64,000 bases of DNA from UBA10347 sp905182135 (GCA_963925805.1 CAWUSE010000006.1:1-64000), one strand, 5' to 3'; positions 9,606-18,326 are shown, numbered from the stretch's first letter. Program-made: numbers and translations. The notes: a model not told the origin generated them from the sequence alone.

Positions 9606-10456
9606 CATTGCGCCGCAACCTCGTCATGAGCGTCATGGCATTGCTCATTCTTGTTGTCAGCGCCGTCGGGTCGTTCGGCCCCGACGCGCATGCCCAGGGC
9701 CAGACTATTGGTACTGCTGACTTTCGTAACGCACCCCAGCTCACCCCAGGCAGCTACCTCGACAGAATCGTCACCGGCGACAGTGCCTGGTATTCCGTTA
9801 TCTACACGAATGGCACCCCGTACGAGTTCGAGGTCGACTTCCAAGGAGCCAACCCAGGAACTGGATTCGACCTAACCCTGAGCTTCGTAGCCCCTACTCT
9901 TACGACTGTCGATGGGCCGGCCGCAGTCGTCAGCGGCAACGGTGTCGACTACCCCGCTGGCCATACCAACGTGTGGTTCCTCAAGGTCTCGCTCGAGACC
10001 TCAAACCAGAACGGGGTCGAGTACCCGATCATCGTCAGTGTCGACGGCGTACAAAGCGCGAGCCTCGAAGCGTGTAGCGATATCGACGACTGTGTCCTTG
10101 ATGACGACTACGCCGCAATCAATGTTGCATTGGCCGAAGCAACCGCCGGTTTGGAAATCGCCCGATCGCAAGAGAAGGCGGCAGCGGTCGAGGCCGAAAT
10201 CGAGAACCTACGCGGATTTGCCGAGAGCGCCGGCACGTTGGCGCCCGCAGCCCAATCACGGTTAGTCCAAGCCGAAGCCATCATGGCCCAGATGTGCGCA
10301 CCGCTTACCCTGTGCGATGAGTTCCCTGATCCAGGGAGCAAGACGCCAGTGATCGGCTGGATATTTGGCTTGGGTGCACTCGCATTCGGTGGGTTCCGGG
10401 TTTTCAAGAAACTCACGACCGAGCCGACCGAGCCGACCGAGCCGATCAGCCCCTAA
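9602..10456 (+). CDS. Exported protein coupled to the vWA gene
   Basis: The 284-residue protein starts at an ATG inside the previous stop (ATGA, 9602-9605). It has a signal peptide (core about 8-24, AHA near 31), a beta-rich ectodomain of about 150 residues with a clustered acidic Cys segment (CSDIDDC) and an Ala/Glu helix that may form a coiled coil. A C-terminal membrane helix (VIGWIFGLGALAFGG) ends in a Thr-Glu-Pro repeat tail. I do not recognise a family. The shared topology with the vWA protein (outside domain, one helix, short cytosolic tail) and the overlap suggest the two products form a surface complex. Confidence 0.82.
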   Translation: MTLRRNLVMSVMALLILVVSAVGSFGPDAHAQGQTIGTADFRNAPQLTPGSYLDRIVTGDSAWYSVIYTNGTPYEFEVDFQGANPGTGFDLTLSFVAPTLTTVDGPAAVVSGNGVDYPAGHTNVWFLKVSLETSNQNGVEYPIIVSVDGVQSASLEACSDIDDCVLDDDYAAINVALAEATAGLEIARSQEKAAAVEAEIENLRGFAESAGTLAPAAQSRLVQAEAIMAQMCAPLTLCDEFPDPGSKTPVIGWIFGLGALAFGGFRVFKKLTTEPTEPTEPISP

Positions 10457-10602
10457 GGGCCCGTATACCGCAGGCAAGATAGCTGTCTTCACCGCTGCAT
10501 TCATGAGGCGTGCGCCGTCCATTTGGGTTTTGAGACCCACACCCTTTGCGGTGCTCGCAACAGCCTGCGAAACAGAACCCAACGCTTTCTCCTGATCTCG
10601 AT

Positions 10603-11823
10603 ATGGGCCGATGGAGCGACCGGACTAAACTCGACGGCGTGACTGCATCGGTAGGGGCCAAACGTGCGGTGGCAATTACCGCTCTGATCAGTGTTACTCC
10701 CGTCATCTCGCACTCGATCGGCCGCTCGTTGTATGGCCTACTGCTTACCGGTATCCGCGACGATTTTGGATTAAGTAACGCCCAAGCGGGTTACCCAATC
10801 TCGGCGATCTTCATGCTGTACGTGGTTGGCGTGGTGATGGTCGTATTTGTGTCGCCTCGGCTCGAACCCATCACGATCATGCGCACCGCCGTAGCTGTCA
10901 GCGTCATTGGGCTTGTCATAACGTCGACAGCACAGGGGTTGGCATCGCTGACGTTAGGCATCGCTCTTGTTGGTGGCGCAGGCGCTGGGATCTGGATGAC
11001 AGCGCCGGTCCTTGTCACCGAATACGTAAGCGAACGCCGACGCGGCATGGTGATCGGCGCGCTCACGTCAACAATGGGCGTTTCCAATATCGCGTTCGGC
11101 ATCGCTACCAGCGGGTGGCGTCGCGCCGTCGACGACGATGGTCTCTGGCGCCCCGTCTGGTGGCTCGCACTCGGGTTTGCTGCCATCGTGCTCGTGGGTC
11201 TATTCACCTTCGCAACTTTTTCTCCAACCGAGCGGATAGCAACCAGCGGCGTTGACTTCAGCATTATTCGGCTCATTCCGCGCTGGCGCGAAGTCACCAT
11301 CGCATATGCCATGTTCGGCGGCATGTCAGCCGGGTTCCTGACCTTCATTGTGGCTGCGCTCGAAGAGCACGGTGGCATTGCCGAGTCAACGAGCCCACTC
11401 ATCTTTTCAATGATGGGAGTCGCCGGAATGATCGCGGCCCCACTCGCTGGGGCCGCCTCTGATCGGATCGGGCGGCTCGTGGTTCTGAGGTACACGCTGG
11501 GGTTGCTGTTCATTGCCAACATGTGCGTCGTCACCGGTGGCCAAGCGGCCACAATTACCGGCGCACTGTTGTATAGCGCTGGCGCATCTACCGTGCCTGC
11601 CATCATTGCTGCCCACGTACGCGACAGCTTGGACAACCGCTCCTTCAGTCAAGCGCTCGCCACCATGACGATCTTGTTCTCGATCATGGCGGCCGCTACG
11701 CCAGCTATTGTTGGAGCGCTGGCAGATGTGTCATTCGCATGGTCATATTTGACCTTGGCCATATTTCCAGTCATAGCGTTGGCCTTCCTCCGGCGCTCAG
11801 AAACTGGTACACAGAGCCCATGA
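10603..11823 (+). CDS. MFS transporter
   Basis: About twelve hydrophobic helices, a first loop after helix 2, a basic RRRG segment in the middle of the N-half and a second-half SDRIGR loop identify the major facilitator superfamily. The usual length is about 400 residues; the ATG at 10603 gives 406. A longer frame from 10546 and a GTG at 10639 are alternatives. The substrate cannot be told from sequence. The stop overlaps the following MhuD-like gene by four bases (ATGA), which points to joint expression and perhaps a role linked to heme or iron. Confidence 0.87.
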   Translation: MGRWSDRTKLDGVTASVGAKRAVAITALISVTPVISHSIGRSLYGLLLTGIRDDFGLSNAQAGYPISAIFMLYVVGVVMVVFVSPRLEPITIMRTAVAVSVIGLVITSTAQGLASLTLGIALVGGAGAGIWMTAPVLVTEYVSERRRGMVIGALTSTMGVSNIAFGIATSGWRRAVDDDGLWRPVWWLALGFAAIVLVGLFTFATFSPTERIATSGVDFSIIRLIPRWREVTIAYAMFGGMSAGFLTFIVAALEEHGGIAESTSPLIFSMMGVAGMIAAPLAGAASDRIGRLVVLRYTLGLLFIANMCVVTGGQAATITGALLYSAGASTVPAIIAAHVRDSLDNRSFSQALATMTILFSIMAAATPAIVGALADVSFAWSYLTLAIFPVIALAFLRRSETGTQSP

Positions 11824-12167
11824 GCGTCGTCAAAATCAATGCCCTCGAAATCCCACCGCAAGCTGGTAAGGAAATCGTTGGGCGGTTCACCGCCCGCATG
11901 AACAGCCTGGCAGACGTTGCCGGCTTCGAGGGATTCGAACTGTTGCGGCCAACCGGTGAGACGGAGACACGCTGGTTCGTGTACACCCGATGGGCCGACC
12001 AGGCCAGTTACGAAGCCTGGCGCGACGGCGACGGCGCCAACGCCAGCCACGCCCAGAAGGGCGAGACTGACCAGGGCGAGACTGACCAAGCCCGTAAGCC
12101 TGTCAGCATGGGGGCCACTTTGCTCGAGTTCGAGATCGCAGTCAGTACTGGCCCTTCGGGCGTCTGA
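11820..12167 (+). CDS. MhuD/IsdG-like heme-degrading monooxygenase (ABM fold)
   Basis: The 115-residue protein follows the mycobacterial MhuD pattern closely: start VVKINA with Asn7, GFEGFELLRP, then W67 and H77 one to two positions off the MhuD Trp66 and His75, ending GATLLEFE. In that family Asn, Trp and His hold and distort heme during oxygen-dependent ring opening. It overlaps the MFS stop by four bases. An insertion of about ten residues after the His carries two copies of GETDQ, from a 15-bp duplication at 12061-12090. A generic antibiotic-biosynthesis monooxygenase role is the alternative. Confidence 0.8.
   Translation: MSVVKINALEIPPQAGKEIVGRFTARMNSLADVAGFEGFELLRPTGETETRWFVYTRWADQASYEAWRDGDGANASHAQKGETDQGETDQARKPVSMGATLLEFEIAVSTGPSGV
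12061..12090 (+). repeat. 15-bp direct duplication inside the MhuD-like gene
   Basis: Two adjacent copies of gcgagactgacca(g/a)g at 12061-12075 and 12076-12090 differ at one base. They encode a doubled GETDQ close to the presumed heme-ligand His. Confidence 0.9.
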
Positions 12168-12234
12168 CAGTTCAGCCAGGACCACAGAAGCCGCACGACC
12201 TGGCATGGCCCAAATAGCTCAGATAAGATTTGTT

Positions 12235-13524
12235 ATGTTCAAACATTCGCTGCTTGCTCTGCTGGTCGCACTAGCGCTTATCGCAACTTCCTGCGGGTCA
12301 TCAGAGCCCACGGTGTCATCAGAGCCCACGGTGTCATCAGAGCCCACGGTGTCATCAGAGCCCACGGTGTCATCAGAGCCCACGGTGTCATCAGAGCCCA
12401 CGGTGTTACCAGAGCCCACGGTTGCCCTGGCTGTGGAGATCTATGACGCGCCTGGGGACTTGGAACTTGTGTTGCCTCTTGATCCCGCAGCGATCCCTGG
12501 AAGTGTGATCGACGTCGAGGAGTTGACTATTGAGGGAGCTGTCGGGCAGCGAATCCTGTATCACTCGACCTCGGCTCAGGGCGACATAGTCGCCGTCTCA
12601 GGTTTCGTTGCATTCCCCGAAGGCGATGCACCAGACGGCGGATGGCCGCTCATTGCGTGGGCCCACGGCACTACCGGGCTCGGCGACACGTGCGCGCCGT
12701 CCAACAACGCAGAAAACGATCAGCTTGCCCGAGCTCTCGTTGGCTTTGGTTATGCCGTCGTGGCTACTGACTTCGAGGGTCTCGGCACGCCCGGCATCCA
12801 TCCGTACATCGTTGGAGCCAGCGAAGCGCACGGTGTGCTCGACAGCGTCCGGGCGGTCTACGAACTCGGTCTGCCCGTCACAGACGAGTGGATCGTGTTC
12901 GGGCACAGCCAGGGTGGTCACGCCGCCATGTTCACTGGCCAGCTGCAGTCGACCTATGCCCCCGAGCTCAAGTTGATCGGCGTAGTTGCGGGTGCTCCCC
13001 CATCACAAATGGGCGATTTGGGCGACGCACTTATTGGCAGCGACTTCCAGGGCTACCTAATCATGACGGCGGCGGGGCTCGTTGCCGCCAACCCTGATCT
13101 TGACTTGGCCGACGTTTTGTCTGCCGACGCAATCAGCTTGATTGGTGTCGTCGAGACCGGTTGCACCGAAGATATCTTCGAGGTGTACAACCCGCTCGAC
13201 TACGACGATGTCACGATTGTTGACAATCCTTTTGTACTTCCCGACTGGGCCGCAGCCGTGAAACTGAACGACACGAACCTGCTGCCGGTCACGGTGCCAC
13301 TGTTGATCATCCACGGTGGCGAAGATGAGCAGATTCCAGTCGAAACATCGGCGACCCTGCTGGACCAGCTGTGCGAATTTCCAGACCAGGGTCCGACCGT
13401 GCGCAATGTGTACGAGGGCCAAAGCCATGCGGGAGTATTGACCACTTTCGCAGCCGTGCCGGACTTGCTCGCATGGGTCGCAGGCCGCTTCGCTGGCGAT
13501 ATCGCACCATCCATGTGCAGCTAA
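12235..13524 (+). CDS. Secreted lipase-like alpha/beta-hydrolase lipoprotein
   Basis: The 429-residue protein has a lipoprotein signal ending at Cys20 (IATSC). A spacer of six SSEPTV repeats and one LPEPTV (22-63) precedes the catalytic domain. The nucleophile is Ser225 in GHSQG; a late Asp (GGEDEQIP) and His (GQSHAG) complete a plausible triad. An oxyanion-type AHGTTG segment is present. The fold and order resemble the secretory lipase (LIP) family, which hydrolyses ester lipids. The ATG at 12235 is chosen because the frame upstream runs across the preceding gene. The repeat spacer probably lifts the enzyme off the membrane. Confidence 0.87.
   Translation: MFKHSLLALLVALALIATSCGSSEPTVSSEPTVSSEPTVSSEPTVSSEPTVSSEPTVLPEPTVALAVEIYDAPGDLELVLPLDPAAIPGSVIDVEELTIEGAVGQRILYHSTSAQGDIVAVSGFVAFPEGDAPDGGWPLIAWAHGTTGLGDTCAPSNNAENDQLARALVGFGYAVVATDFEGLGTPGIHPYIVGASEAHGVLDSVRAVYELGLPVTDEWIVFGHSQGGHAAMFTGQLQSTYAPELKLIGVVAGAPPSQMGDLGDALIGSDFQGYLIMTAAGLVAANPDLDLADVLSADAISLIGVVETGCTEDIFEVYNPLDYDDVTIVDNPFVLPDWAAAVKLNDTNLLPVTVPLLIIHGGEDEQIPVETSATLLDQLCEFPDQGPTVRNVYEGQSHAGVLTTFAAVPDLLAWVAGRFAGDIAPSMCS
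12298..12423 (+). repeat. 18-bp in-frame tandem repeat, 7 units
   Basis: Six identical units tcatcagagcccacggtg start at 12298, 12316, 12334, 12352, 12370 and 12388. A seventh at 12406 has three changes. Identity among six units implies recent expansion. Confidence 0.97.
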
Positions 13525-13552
13525 ACCCCACAATTTCGCAGGGAATACGTGT

Positions 13553-13582
13553 TTGTTCCCTATGGTTAAGTATCGTTATGTA
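13553..13582 (+). promoter_or_regulatory. Possible sigma-70-type promoter of the ferredoxin gene
   Basis: TTGTTC (13553-13558) and TATGTA (13577-13582) are separated by 18 bases and lie about 40 bases before the ferredoxin start. An AGGA at 13613-13616 is a good ribosome binding site seven bases before the ATG. The promoter boxes are weak and this is a guess from pattern alone. Confidence 0.3.
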
Positions 13583-13623
13583 TGGCCCGCCAGGGGCCGA
13601 TGACCAACCGATAGGAAATATGC

Positions 13624-13884
13624 ATGAAGGTTTGGATTGATCAGGATCTCTGCACCGGCGATGGCCTCTGCGAAGAGATTGCTGACGAGGTCTTCTTCGG
13701 CAAGGACGACGGCCTCTTCTACGTCAAGGAAAGCACCGGCAATTTCGGCGAAGAAAAGCTCTATGACGGCGATGCTCACCCTGCTGGCCCCGACGGCATG
13801 GCGCGTATCCCTGAGGGTGGACTCGAAGCGGTTATCGAAGCCGCCGAAGAGTGCCCTGGTGAGTGCATCTTCATCGAAGTCTGA
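13624..13884 (+). CDS. Ferredoxin, 3Fe-4S type (P450-associated class)
   Basis: The 86-residue acidic protein has C10-T-G-D-G-L-C16 near the N-terminus and C77-P-G-E-C81 at the end. Asp13 stands where a 4Fe ferredoxin has its second Cys, the signature of 3Fe-4S (or Asp-ligated 4Fe) ferredoxins. Such proteins commonly pass electrons to bacterial P450s, and a P450 gene lies 340 bases downstream on the same strand. The central region is longer than in minimal family members. No ferredoxin reductase gene is visible nearby. Confidence 0.88.
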   Translation: MKVWIDQDLCTGDGLCEEIADEVFFGKDDGLFYVKESTGNFGEEKLYDGDAHPAGPDGMARIPEGGLEAVIEAAEECPGECIFIEV

Positions 13885-13913
13885 CCGACTTCACCACCAG
13901 TCATGAGATCTGA

Positions 13914-13939
13914 GTGAGGGATCCGCATGGATCCCTCAC
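13914..13939 (+). terminator. Perfect 11-bp hairpin downstream of the ferredoxin gene
   Basis: The arms at 13914-13924 and 13929-13939 are exact reverse complements (gtgagggatcc and ggatccctcac) around a GCAT loop. It lies 29 bases after the ferredoxin stop and 15 bases before the next start. No T-run follows, so it may be a U-less terminator, an mRNA processing or stability element, or a protein-binding palindrome. Confidence 0.55.
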
Positions 13940-13954
13940 AAACTCGCATTCGCC

Positions 13955-14182
13955 ATGATCGAACGCGACGAAGACTTCGATCCTGACCGCTTGGTCGGTT
14001 GTGCCTACTGGCGTTGCGACGAGATCTTTGAGCAACGCACAAGCAACCATCAGTACTGTCGCAAGGCATGTCGCAGCCGGCACCACAAATGGACACGCGC
14101 CCAGGCCCGCAAGCAAGCCAAGATCGATGCAAGGGCCACCCGGGCTGCCGCCAAAGCTATGCGCCAGAGGTGCAAGCACTAG
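13955..14182 (+). CDS. Small basic zinc-ribbon protein
   Basis: The 75-residue protein has four Cys in two pairs (CAYWRC and YCRKAC), followed by an Arg/Lys/His-rich helix (RSRHHKW and a long basic tail). The spacing suggests one structural zinc site and nucleic-acid binding. I do not recognise a named family. It sits between the ferredoxin and P450 genes on the same strand, with the hairpin just upstream. It may be a regulator, but nothing shows what it binds. Confidence 0.65.
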   Translation: MIERDEDFDPDRLVGCAYWRCDEIFEQRTSNHQYCRKACRSRHHKWTRAQARKQAKIDARATRAAAKAMRQRCKH

Positions 14183-14224
14183 AGCGCTGGCCTGCAACGG
14201 GAACTTGGGAACTACTATTGGTTT

Positions 14225-15478
14225 ATGACCGACGTCAGCCCTGAGATCATCTTTAACCCTCTTGAGCCGGGTTATACCGACGACCCGTACCCACATCTGC
14301 ATGAGATGCGTCGCCACGACCCTGTCCATGCATCGCCAATAGGTAGCTGGATGTTGTTCAACTATGACGACTGCTTTCAACTGTTGCGCAACCCAGGGCT
14401 CAGTGTCGACGAGAAGAACCTAGATACCTTCGATGAGGATCGTATGAAGGCGTTCCTTGAGGCCGTCGATGGCGACGCTGAAGAACTCGAACGAACGTCG
14501 ATCCTCGGTATTGATCCACCGGACCACACCCGGCTGCGTCGTCTCGTAAGCAAGGCGTTCACACCTCGCACCATCGAAGCGCTGCGGCCCCGCATCCAAG
14601 CGCTTGTCGATGAAGCCCTCGACCACATCGCCGAGCAAGGTCAAGCCGATATCATCGCCGAACTCGCCTTCCCTCTCCCGTTCGATGTAATCAGCGAGAT
14701 GCTCGGCATGCCTGCTGGTGATACCGAAGCGCTGCGATCCTGGTCAGAAGACATCGTGAAAACGATCGACCCAATCATCACCGAGGACGAAATAAAGGCT
14801 GCTGTCATCGCCAACCGAGCCATGGATGAGTACATGGCTGGCGTCATCGAGTGGAAACGAGAAAACCCGGGCGACGACCTGTTGACCGCCATGATCGAGG
14901 CCGAAGAAGACGGCGACAAGATGTCCAGCAAGGAACTCAGCGACCAGGTCAGCCTGCTTTTCATTGCGGGCCACGAGACCACGGTGAACCTGATCGGTAC
15001 CGGCATCGCCGACCTGCTTTCTCGACCTGATCAGGCCCAGAGCATCCGTGACAACGGGCTCGAGATGAATGGCGTCGACGAACTGCTGCGCTTTGTCAGC
15101 CCGGTGCAGATGTCACGACGGATCACCACACGAGATGTCGCTATCGACGGTCGCGACATCCCGTCGGGGACGATGGTCATGGCAGCATTGGCTTCGGCGA
15201 ACCGCGACGCCAACAAATGGGGGCCAAACGCTAACGAGCTAGACCTGGGTCGCGAAGGCGCTGGCCAGCACCTTTCGTTCGGCAGCGGCATCCACTATTG
15301 CCTAGGCGCATCGCTGGCCAAGCTCGAAGGCCAAGTCGCTATCGGCTCGTTCATCCAACGATTCCCGAACGCCACAATTGTTGAGCAACGCTTCAATGGC
15401 CGCATCAACCTCCGCGGTCTAGAGCGCCTCATCGTCAACGTCGCATCAACGGTCGATGGCGGCATCCTCGCCGGGTAA
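14225..15478 (+). CDS. Cytochrome P450
   Basis: The 417-residue protein has the I-helix AGHETT (248-253), ExxR as ELLR (286-289) and the heme loop FGSGIHYCLG with Cys359 as thiolate ligand. The early PPDHTRLRR motif is also typical of soluble bacterial class I P450s, which take electrons from ferredoxin. The 3Fe-4S-type ferredoxin upstream is a likely partner. The substrate is unknown. The following HAD gene starts nine bases after the stop. Confidence 0.95.
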   Translation: MTDVSPEIIFNPLEPGYTDDPYPHLHEMRRHDPVHASPIGSWMLFNYDDCFQLLRNPGLSVDEKNLDTFDEDRMKAFLEAVDGDAEELERTSILGIDPPDHTRLRRLVSKAFTPRTIEALRPRIQALVDEALDHIAEQGQADIIAELAFPLPFDVISEMLGMPAGDTEALRSWSEDIVKTIDPIITEDEIKAAVIANRAMDEYMAGVIEWKRENPGDDLLTAMIEAEEDGDKMSSKELSDQVSLLFIAGHETTVNLIGTGIADLLSRPDQAQSIRDNGLEMNGVDELLRFVSPVQMSRRITTRDVAIDGRDIPSGTMVMAALASANRDANKWGPNANELDLGREGAGQHLSFGSGIHYCLGASLAKLEGQVAIGSFIQRFPNATIVEQRFNGRINLRGLERLIVNVASTVDGGILAG

Positions 15479-15487
15479 CGTCTCATA

Positions 15488-15979
15488 GTGGAAACCCCAG
15501 AGAACTGGACATGGGCCGCTGAGCCAGTAGCGGCCCGACCTTGTGTACTCGTCGATGTCGACGGCGTGATCGCCAACGGCTGGCATCGTCAGCACTTCTT
15601 GCAAGACGGCAACCGCGACTGGAAGAATTTCTTTGCGAATGCTTTCGGTGACGCACCCATCGACGGTTCCATCGCTCTTACGCAACAGTTCCACTCCGAT
15701 ACTGCGGTGGTCTTGTTGACGGCTCGCCCGCACGACTTGCACACGATTACTGTCGAATGGATACGCGAACACGGCCATCGCTGGGATCTGCTAATCATGC
15801 GCGACCGCAATGATGGCAGGCTGTCGTCCCCCAGATTTAAGCAGCGCTCGGTCCACGAACTACGAGAACGAGGCTTCGAGCCGCAACTCGCCATCGACGA
15901 CGATCAGCGCAATATTGACATGTTTCGCAGCGAAGCTATCCCTTCGCTCTACCTTCACTCTGGCTACTACGAGGCCTAG
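15488..15979 (+). CDS. HAD-superfamily phosphatase, polynucleotide 3'-phosphatase-like
   Basis: The 163-residue protein has motif I DVDGV (Asp23 and Asp25), motif II LLTAR with Thr78, a Lys in the FKQRSV region and motif IV IDDDQRN. These are the residues of Mg-dependent HAD phosphatases. The single domain without a large cap resembles the phosphatase half of polynucleotide kinase-type proteins, which act on macromolecular ends. A nucleotide or small-molecule phosphatase remains possible. The GTG start at 15488 lies nine bases after the P450 stop, so the genes are likely cotranscribed. Confidence 0.75.
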   Translation: METPENWTWAAEPVAARPCVLVDVDGVIANGWHRQHFLQDGNRDWKNFFANAFGDAPIDGSIALTQQFHSDTAVVLLTARPHDLHTITVEWIREHGHRWDLLIMRDRNDGRLSSPRFKQRSVHELRERGFEPQLAIDDDQRNIDMFRSEAIPSLYLHSGYYEA

Positions 15980-16007
15980 ACGCACGTGCGCTGGTAGCAA
16001 GCAGCTA

Positions 16008-17996
16008 CTACTCGCCTTCGGCGGCACCAGCGCGAATGTCGTCAACGACGGAAGCGTCGGCCAGAGTGGTGGTGTCACCAAGGTCGCGCCCTTCGGCCAC
16101 GTCACGAAGCAGACGGCGCATAATCTTGCCAGAGCGGGTCTTAGGCAAGTCAGGCACAATAAAAACGGCCTTTGGCCTGGCGATCGCTCCGAGCTTGTTG
16201 GCAACGTGCTGTCGAATCTCTTCGGCTAGCTCGAGTGAGGCTTCATTTCCGCCGCGCAAGATCACGTACCCGACGATCGCCTGGCCAGTGGTGTCGTCAG
16301 TGGCGCCAACAACGGCTGCCTCTGCGACCGATGGATGGTCAACGAGTCCTGATTCAATCTCAGATGTAGAGATGCGGTGGCCGCTGACGTTCATGACATC
16401 ATCCACGCGCCCGAGCAGCCATAGATAGCCGTCGGCATCCAAACGAGCACCGTCACCAGCGAAGTACCGCCCAGGGAACCGAGACCAGTACGTCTCTTGG
16501 TAACGCTCGGGATCTCCCCAAATACCTCGCAGCATCGACGGCCACGGCTTGGAGATAGTCAGGTAGCCGCCGCCTTCTGGCACGACATTGCCAGCGTCAT
16601 CGACCAGCTCAGCAGTGACACCGGGAATAGTCGAGCACGCAGAACCGGGCTTGGTCGCTGTCACACCAGGCATAGGAGTGATCATGTGGCCACCGGTTTC
16701 GGTCTGCCACCAGGTGTCGACGATCGGGCGAGAACTTCCGCCAATGTGCTCGTGGTACCACATCCAGGCTTCGGGGTTGATGGGTTCGCCCACAGTGCCC
16801 AGTACCCGTAGGGAGCTCAGGTCATGGCCTTCGAGCTCGCTCGTACCCCACTTCATGAACGTACGAATAGCCGTCGGGGCGGTGTAAAGCTGCGTCACGC
16901 CGTACCGCTCGATAATGTCCCACAGGCGGTCCTTGCTCCAGCTCGCCCGGTCATCGCTCTCCCGGTCCTGTTCGCGTGGGGTATCCGGGGTACCTTCGTA
17001 AAAGACCGAGGTACAGCCGTTGGCCAGCGGGCCATAGACGATGTAACTATGGCCGGTCACCCAACCAATATCAGCAGCACACCAATAGACATCAGTGTCG
17101 GGCTTCAAGTCGAAGACGTACTTGTGGGTAAACGCCACCTGGGTCAGGTAACCGCCCGTGGTGTGCATGATGCCTTTTGGCTTGGCGGTCGTGCCAGAGG
17201 TGTAGAGCAAGTACATCAGGTGTTCGCTATCCAGCGAGACTGGCGGACAGTCTGTGCTGGCATCGGCCATCAGGTCATGCCACCAATGGTCACGGCCTTT
17301 GGCCATGGTCACGTCGGTGTCGCAACGATTAACCACAACGACGTTCTCGACGGTCGAAGCGCCTGCGGCGAGCGCAGCGTCAACATTGACCTTGAGCGCA
17401 GAGGCCTCGCCCCGGCGATAGCCAGCGTCGGCGGTAATGATAAGCCGTGCCTGTGCGTCGTCACAGCGGTCGATGATTGCGTCGGGAGAGAATCCACCAA
17501 AAATCACCGAGTGTGCAACACCGATGCGTGTGCATGCCAGCATGGCGATGGCCAGTTCAGGAATCATCGGCATATAGATAGCAATGCGATCGCCAGATTG
17601 CAGCCCAAGGCCCTTGAGGACATTTGCGAACTTGGAGACCTCGTCGAGCAGTTCGCTATAGGTAATCGTGCGGGTATCGCCGGGTTCTCCTTCCCAGTGG
17701 TACGCGACCTTGTCGCCCTTACCTGCTTCGACGTGGCGATCCAGGCAGTTGTAGCTGATGTTCAGCTTGCCTCCCAAGAACCATTTGGCGTACGGGAGTT
17801 GCCAGTCAAGCACCTGGTCGAAGTCCTGATCCCAGCTAATCAGCTCACGCGCCTGGCGGGCCCAGAAGCCCTCGAGGTCAGCCTCGGCCTCGTCGTAGAG
17901 CGATCGATCATTCGCTAGCGCTGCACCGGCAAATTCCGCCGATGGCGGAAACTGGCGGGCTTCGGTTTCGTATACCTCGATGGTTGCATCACTCAT
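16008..17996 (-). CDS. acs: Acetyl-CoA synthetase
   Basis: The 662-residue protein matches full-length AMP-forming acetyl-CoA synthetase. It has the P-loop YTSGTTAKPKG, the acetate-pocket region VYWCAADIGWVTGHSYIVYGP, the WWQTETGG segment and the C-terminal PKTRSGKIMRR. The Lys of that last motif is the site of regulatory acetylation in the family. It converts acetate, ATP and CoA to acetyl-CoA in the cytosol. The frame ends convergently with the HAD gene 29 bases away. A 364-residue open frame on the opposite strand (16824-17918) is a shadow of it. Confidence 0.97.
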   Translation of the reverse strand: MSDATIEVYETEARQFPPSAEFAGAALANDRSLYDEAEADLEGFWARQARELISWDQDFDQVLDWQLPYAKWFLGGKLNISYNCLDRHVEAGKGDKVAYHWEGEPGDTRTITYSELLDEVSKFANVLKGLGLQSGDRIAIYMPMIPELAIAMLACTRIGVAHSVIFGGFSPDAIIDRCDDAQARLIITADAGYRRGEASALKVNVDAALAAGASTVENVVVVNRCDTDVTMAKGRDHWWHDLMADASTDCPPVSLDSEHLMYLLYTSGTTAKPKGIMHTTGGYLTQVAFTHKYVFDLKPDTDVYWCAADIGWVTGHSYIVYGPLANGCTSVFYEGTPDTPREQDRESDDRASWSKDRLWDIIERYGVTQLYTAPTAIRTFMKWGTSELEGHDLSSLRVLGTVGEPINPEAWMWYHEHIGGSSRPIVDTWWQTETGGHMITPMPGVTATKPGSACSTIPGVTAELVDDAGNVVPEGGGYLTISKPWPSMLRGIWGDPERYQETYWSRFPGRYFAGDGARLDADGYLWLLGRVDDVMNVSGHRISTSEIESGLVDHPSVAEAAVVGATDDTTGQAIVGYVILRGGNEASLELAEEIRQHVANKLGAIARPKAVFIVPDLPKTRSGKIMRRLLRDVAEGRDLGDTTTLADASVVDDIRAGAAEGE

Positions 17997-18044
17997 GGCA
18001 CCGACTGTATACGCGCAACAGCGATGGTACGAAGGCCACCGCTG

Positions 18045-18260
18045 TCACAGAGTTTCGTTGCGCGATCCAAGCACGCAACGCGTTAGTGACTTAACTACTG
18101 AGTCCCGAATTTGGGTGAGCAATTCTTGGCTGCTTTCGCCTACTTGTTCTTCGTCAGGCGTGTTCGCATTGTTCTCCGCCTTGACCATCAAGAACACGAC
18201 CGCAGCGGCAAAAGAGGTCTCGTAGGGAATGGTCTCGTAGCGGACCGCTCCAGCGAAGTG
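18045..18260 (-). pseudogene. Remnant resembling the C-terminus of mechanosensitive channel MscL
   Basis: In the 330-base gap between acs and the next gene, the minus strand is open from 18260 down to a stop at 18045. It encodes a hydrophobic stretch (SFAAAVVFLMVKAENN), then an acidic linker and ELLTQIRDSV. That order (helix, VKxxN, acidic linker, LLTxIRD helix) is the C-terminal third of MscL. No N-terminal MscL helix is readable upstream in any minus frame. An ATG lies at 18188. I read it as a decayed fragment; the rest of the gap shows nothing. Confidence 0.42.
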
Positions 18261-18326
18261 TCACAACGCCAACGAGCTCATAAAGAGCCACACACTATTT
18301 CTTGAAATGGCACAGGACAGCCATTA

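Noticed and set aside
10262..10582. 106-codon minus frame with a helical-looking start
   Set aside because: Most of it is antisense to the exported protein gene, and only the first third lies in the intergenic gap; no family match.
16824..17918. 364-codon open frame on the plus strand
   Set aside because: It lies fully inside acs on the opposite strand, shows no family motif, and acs is certain.
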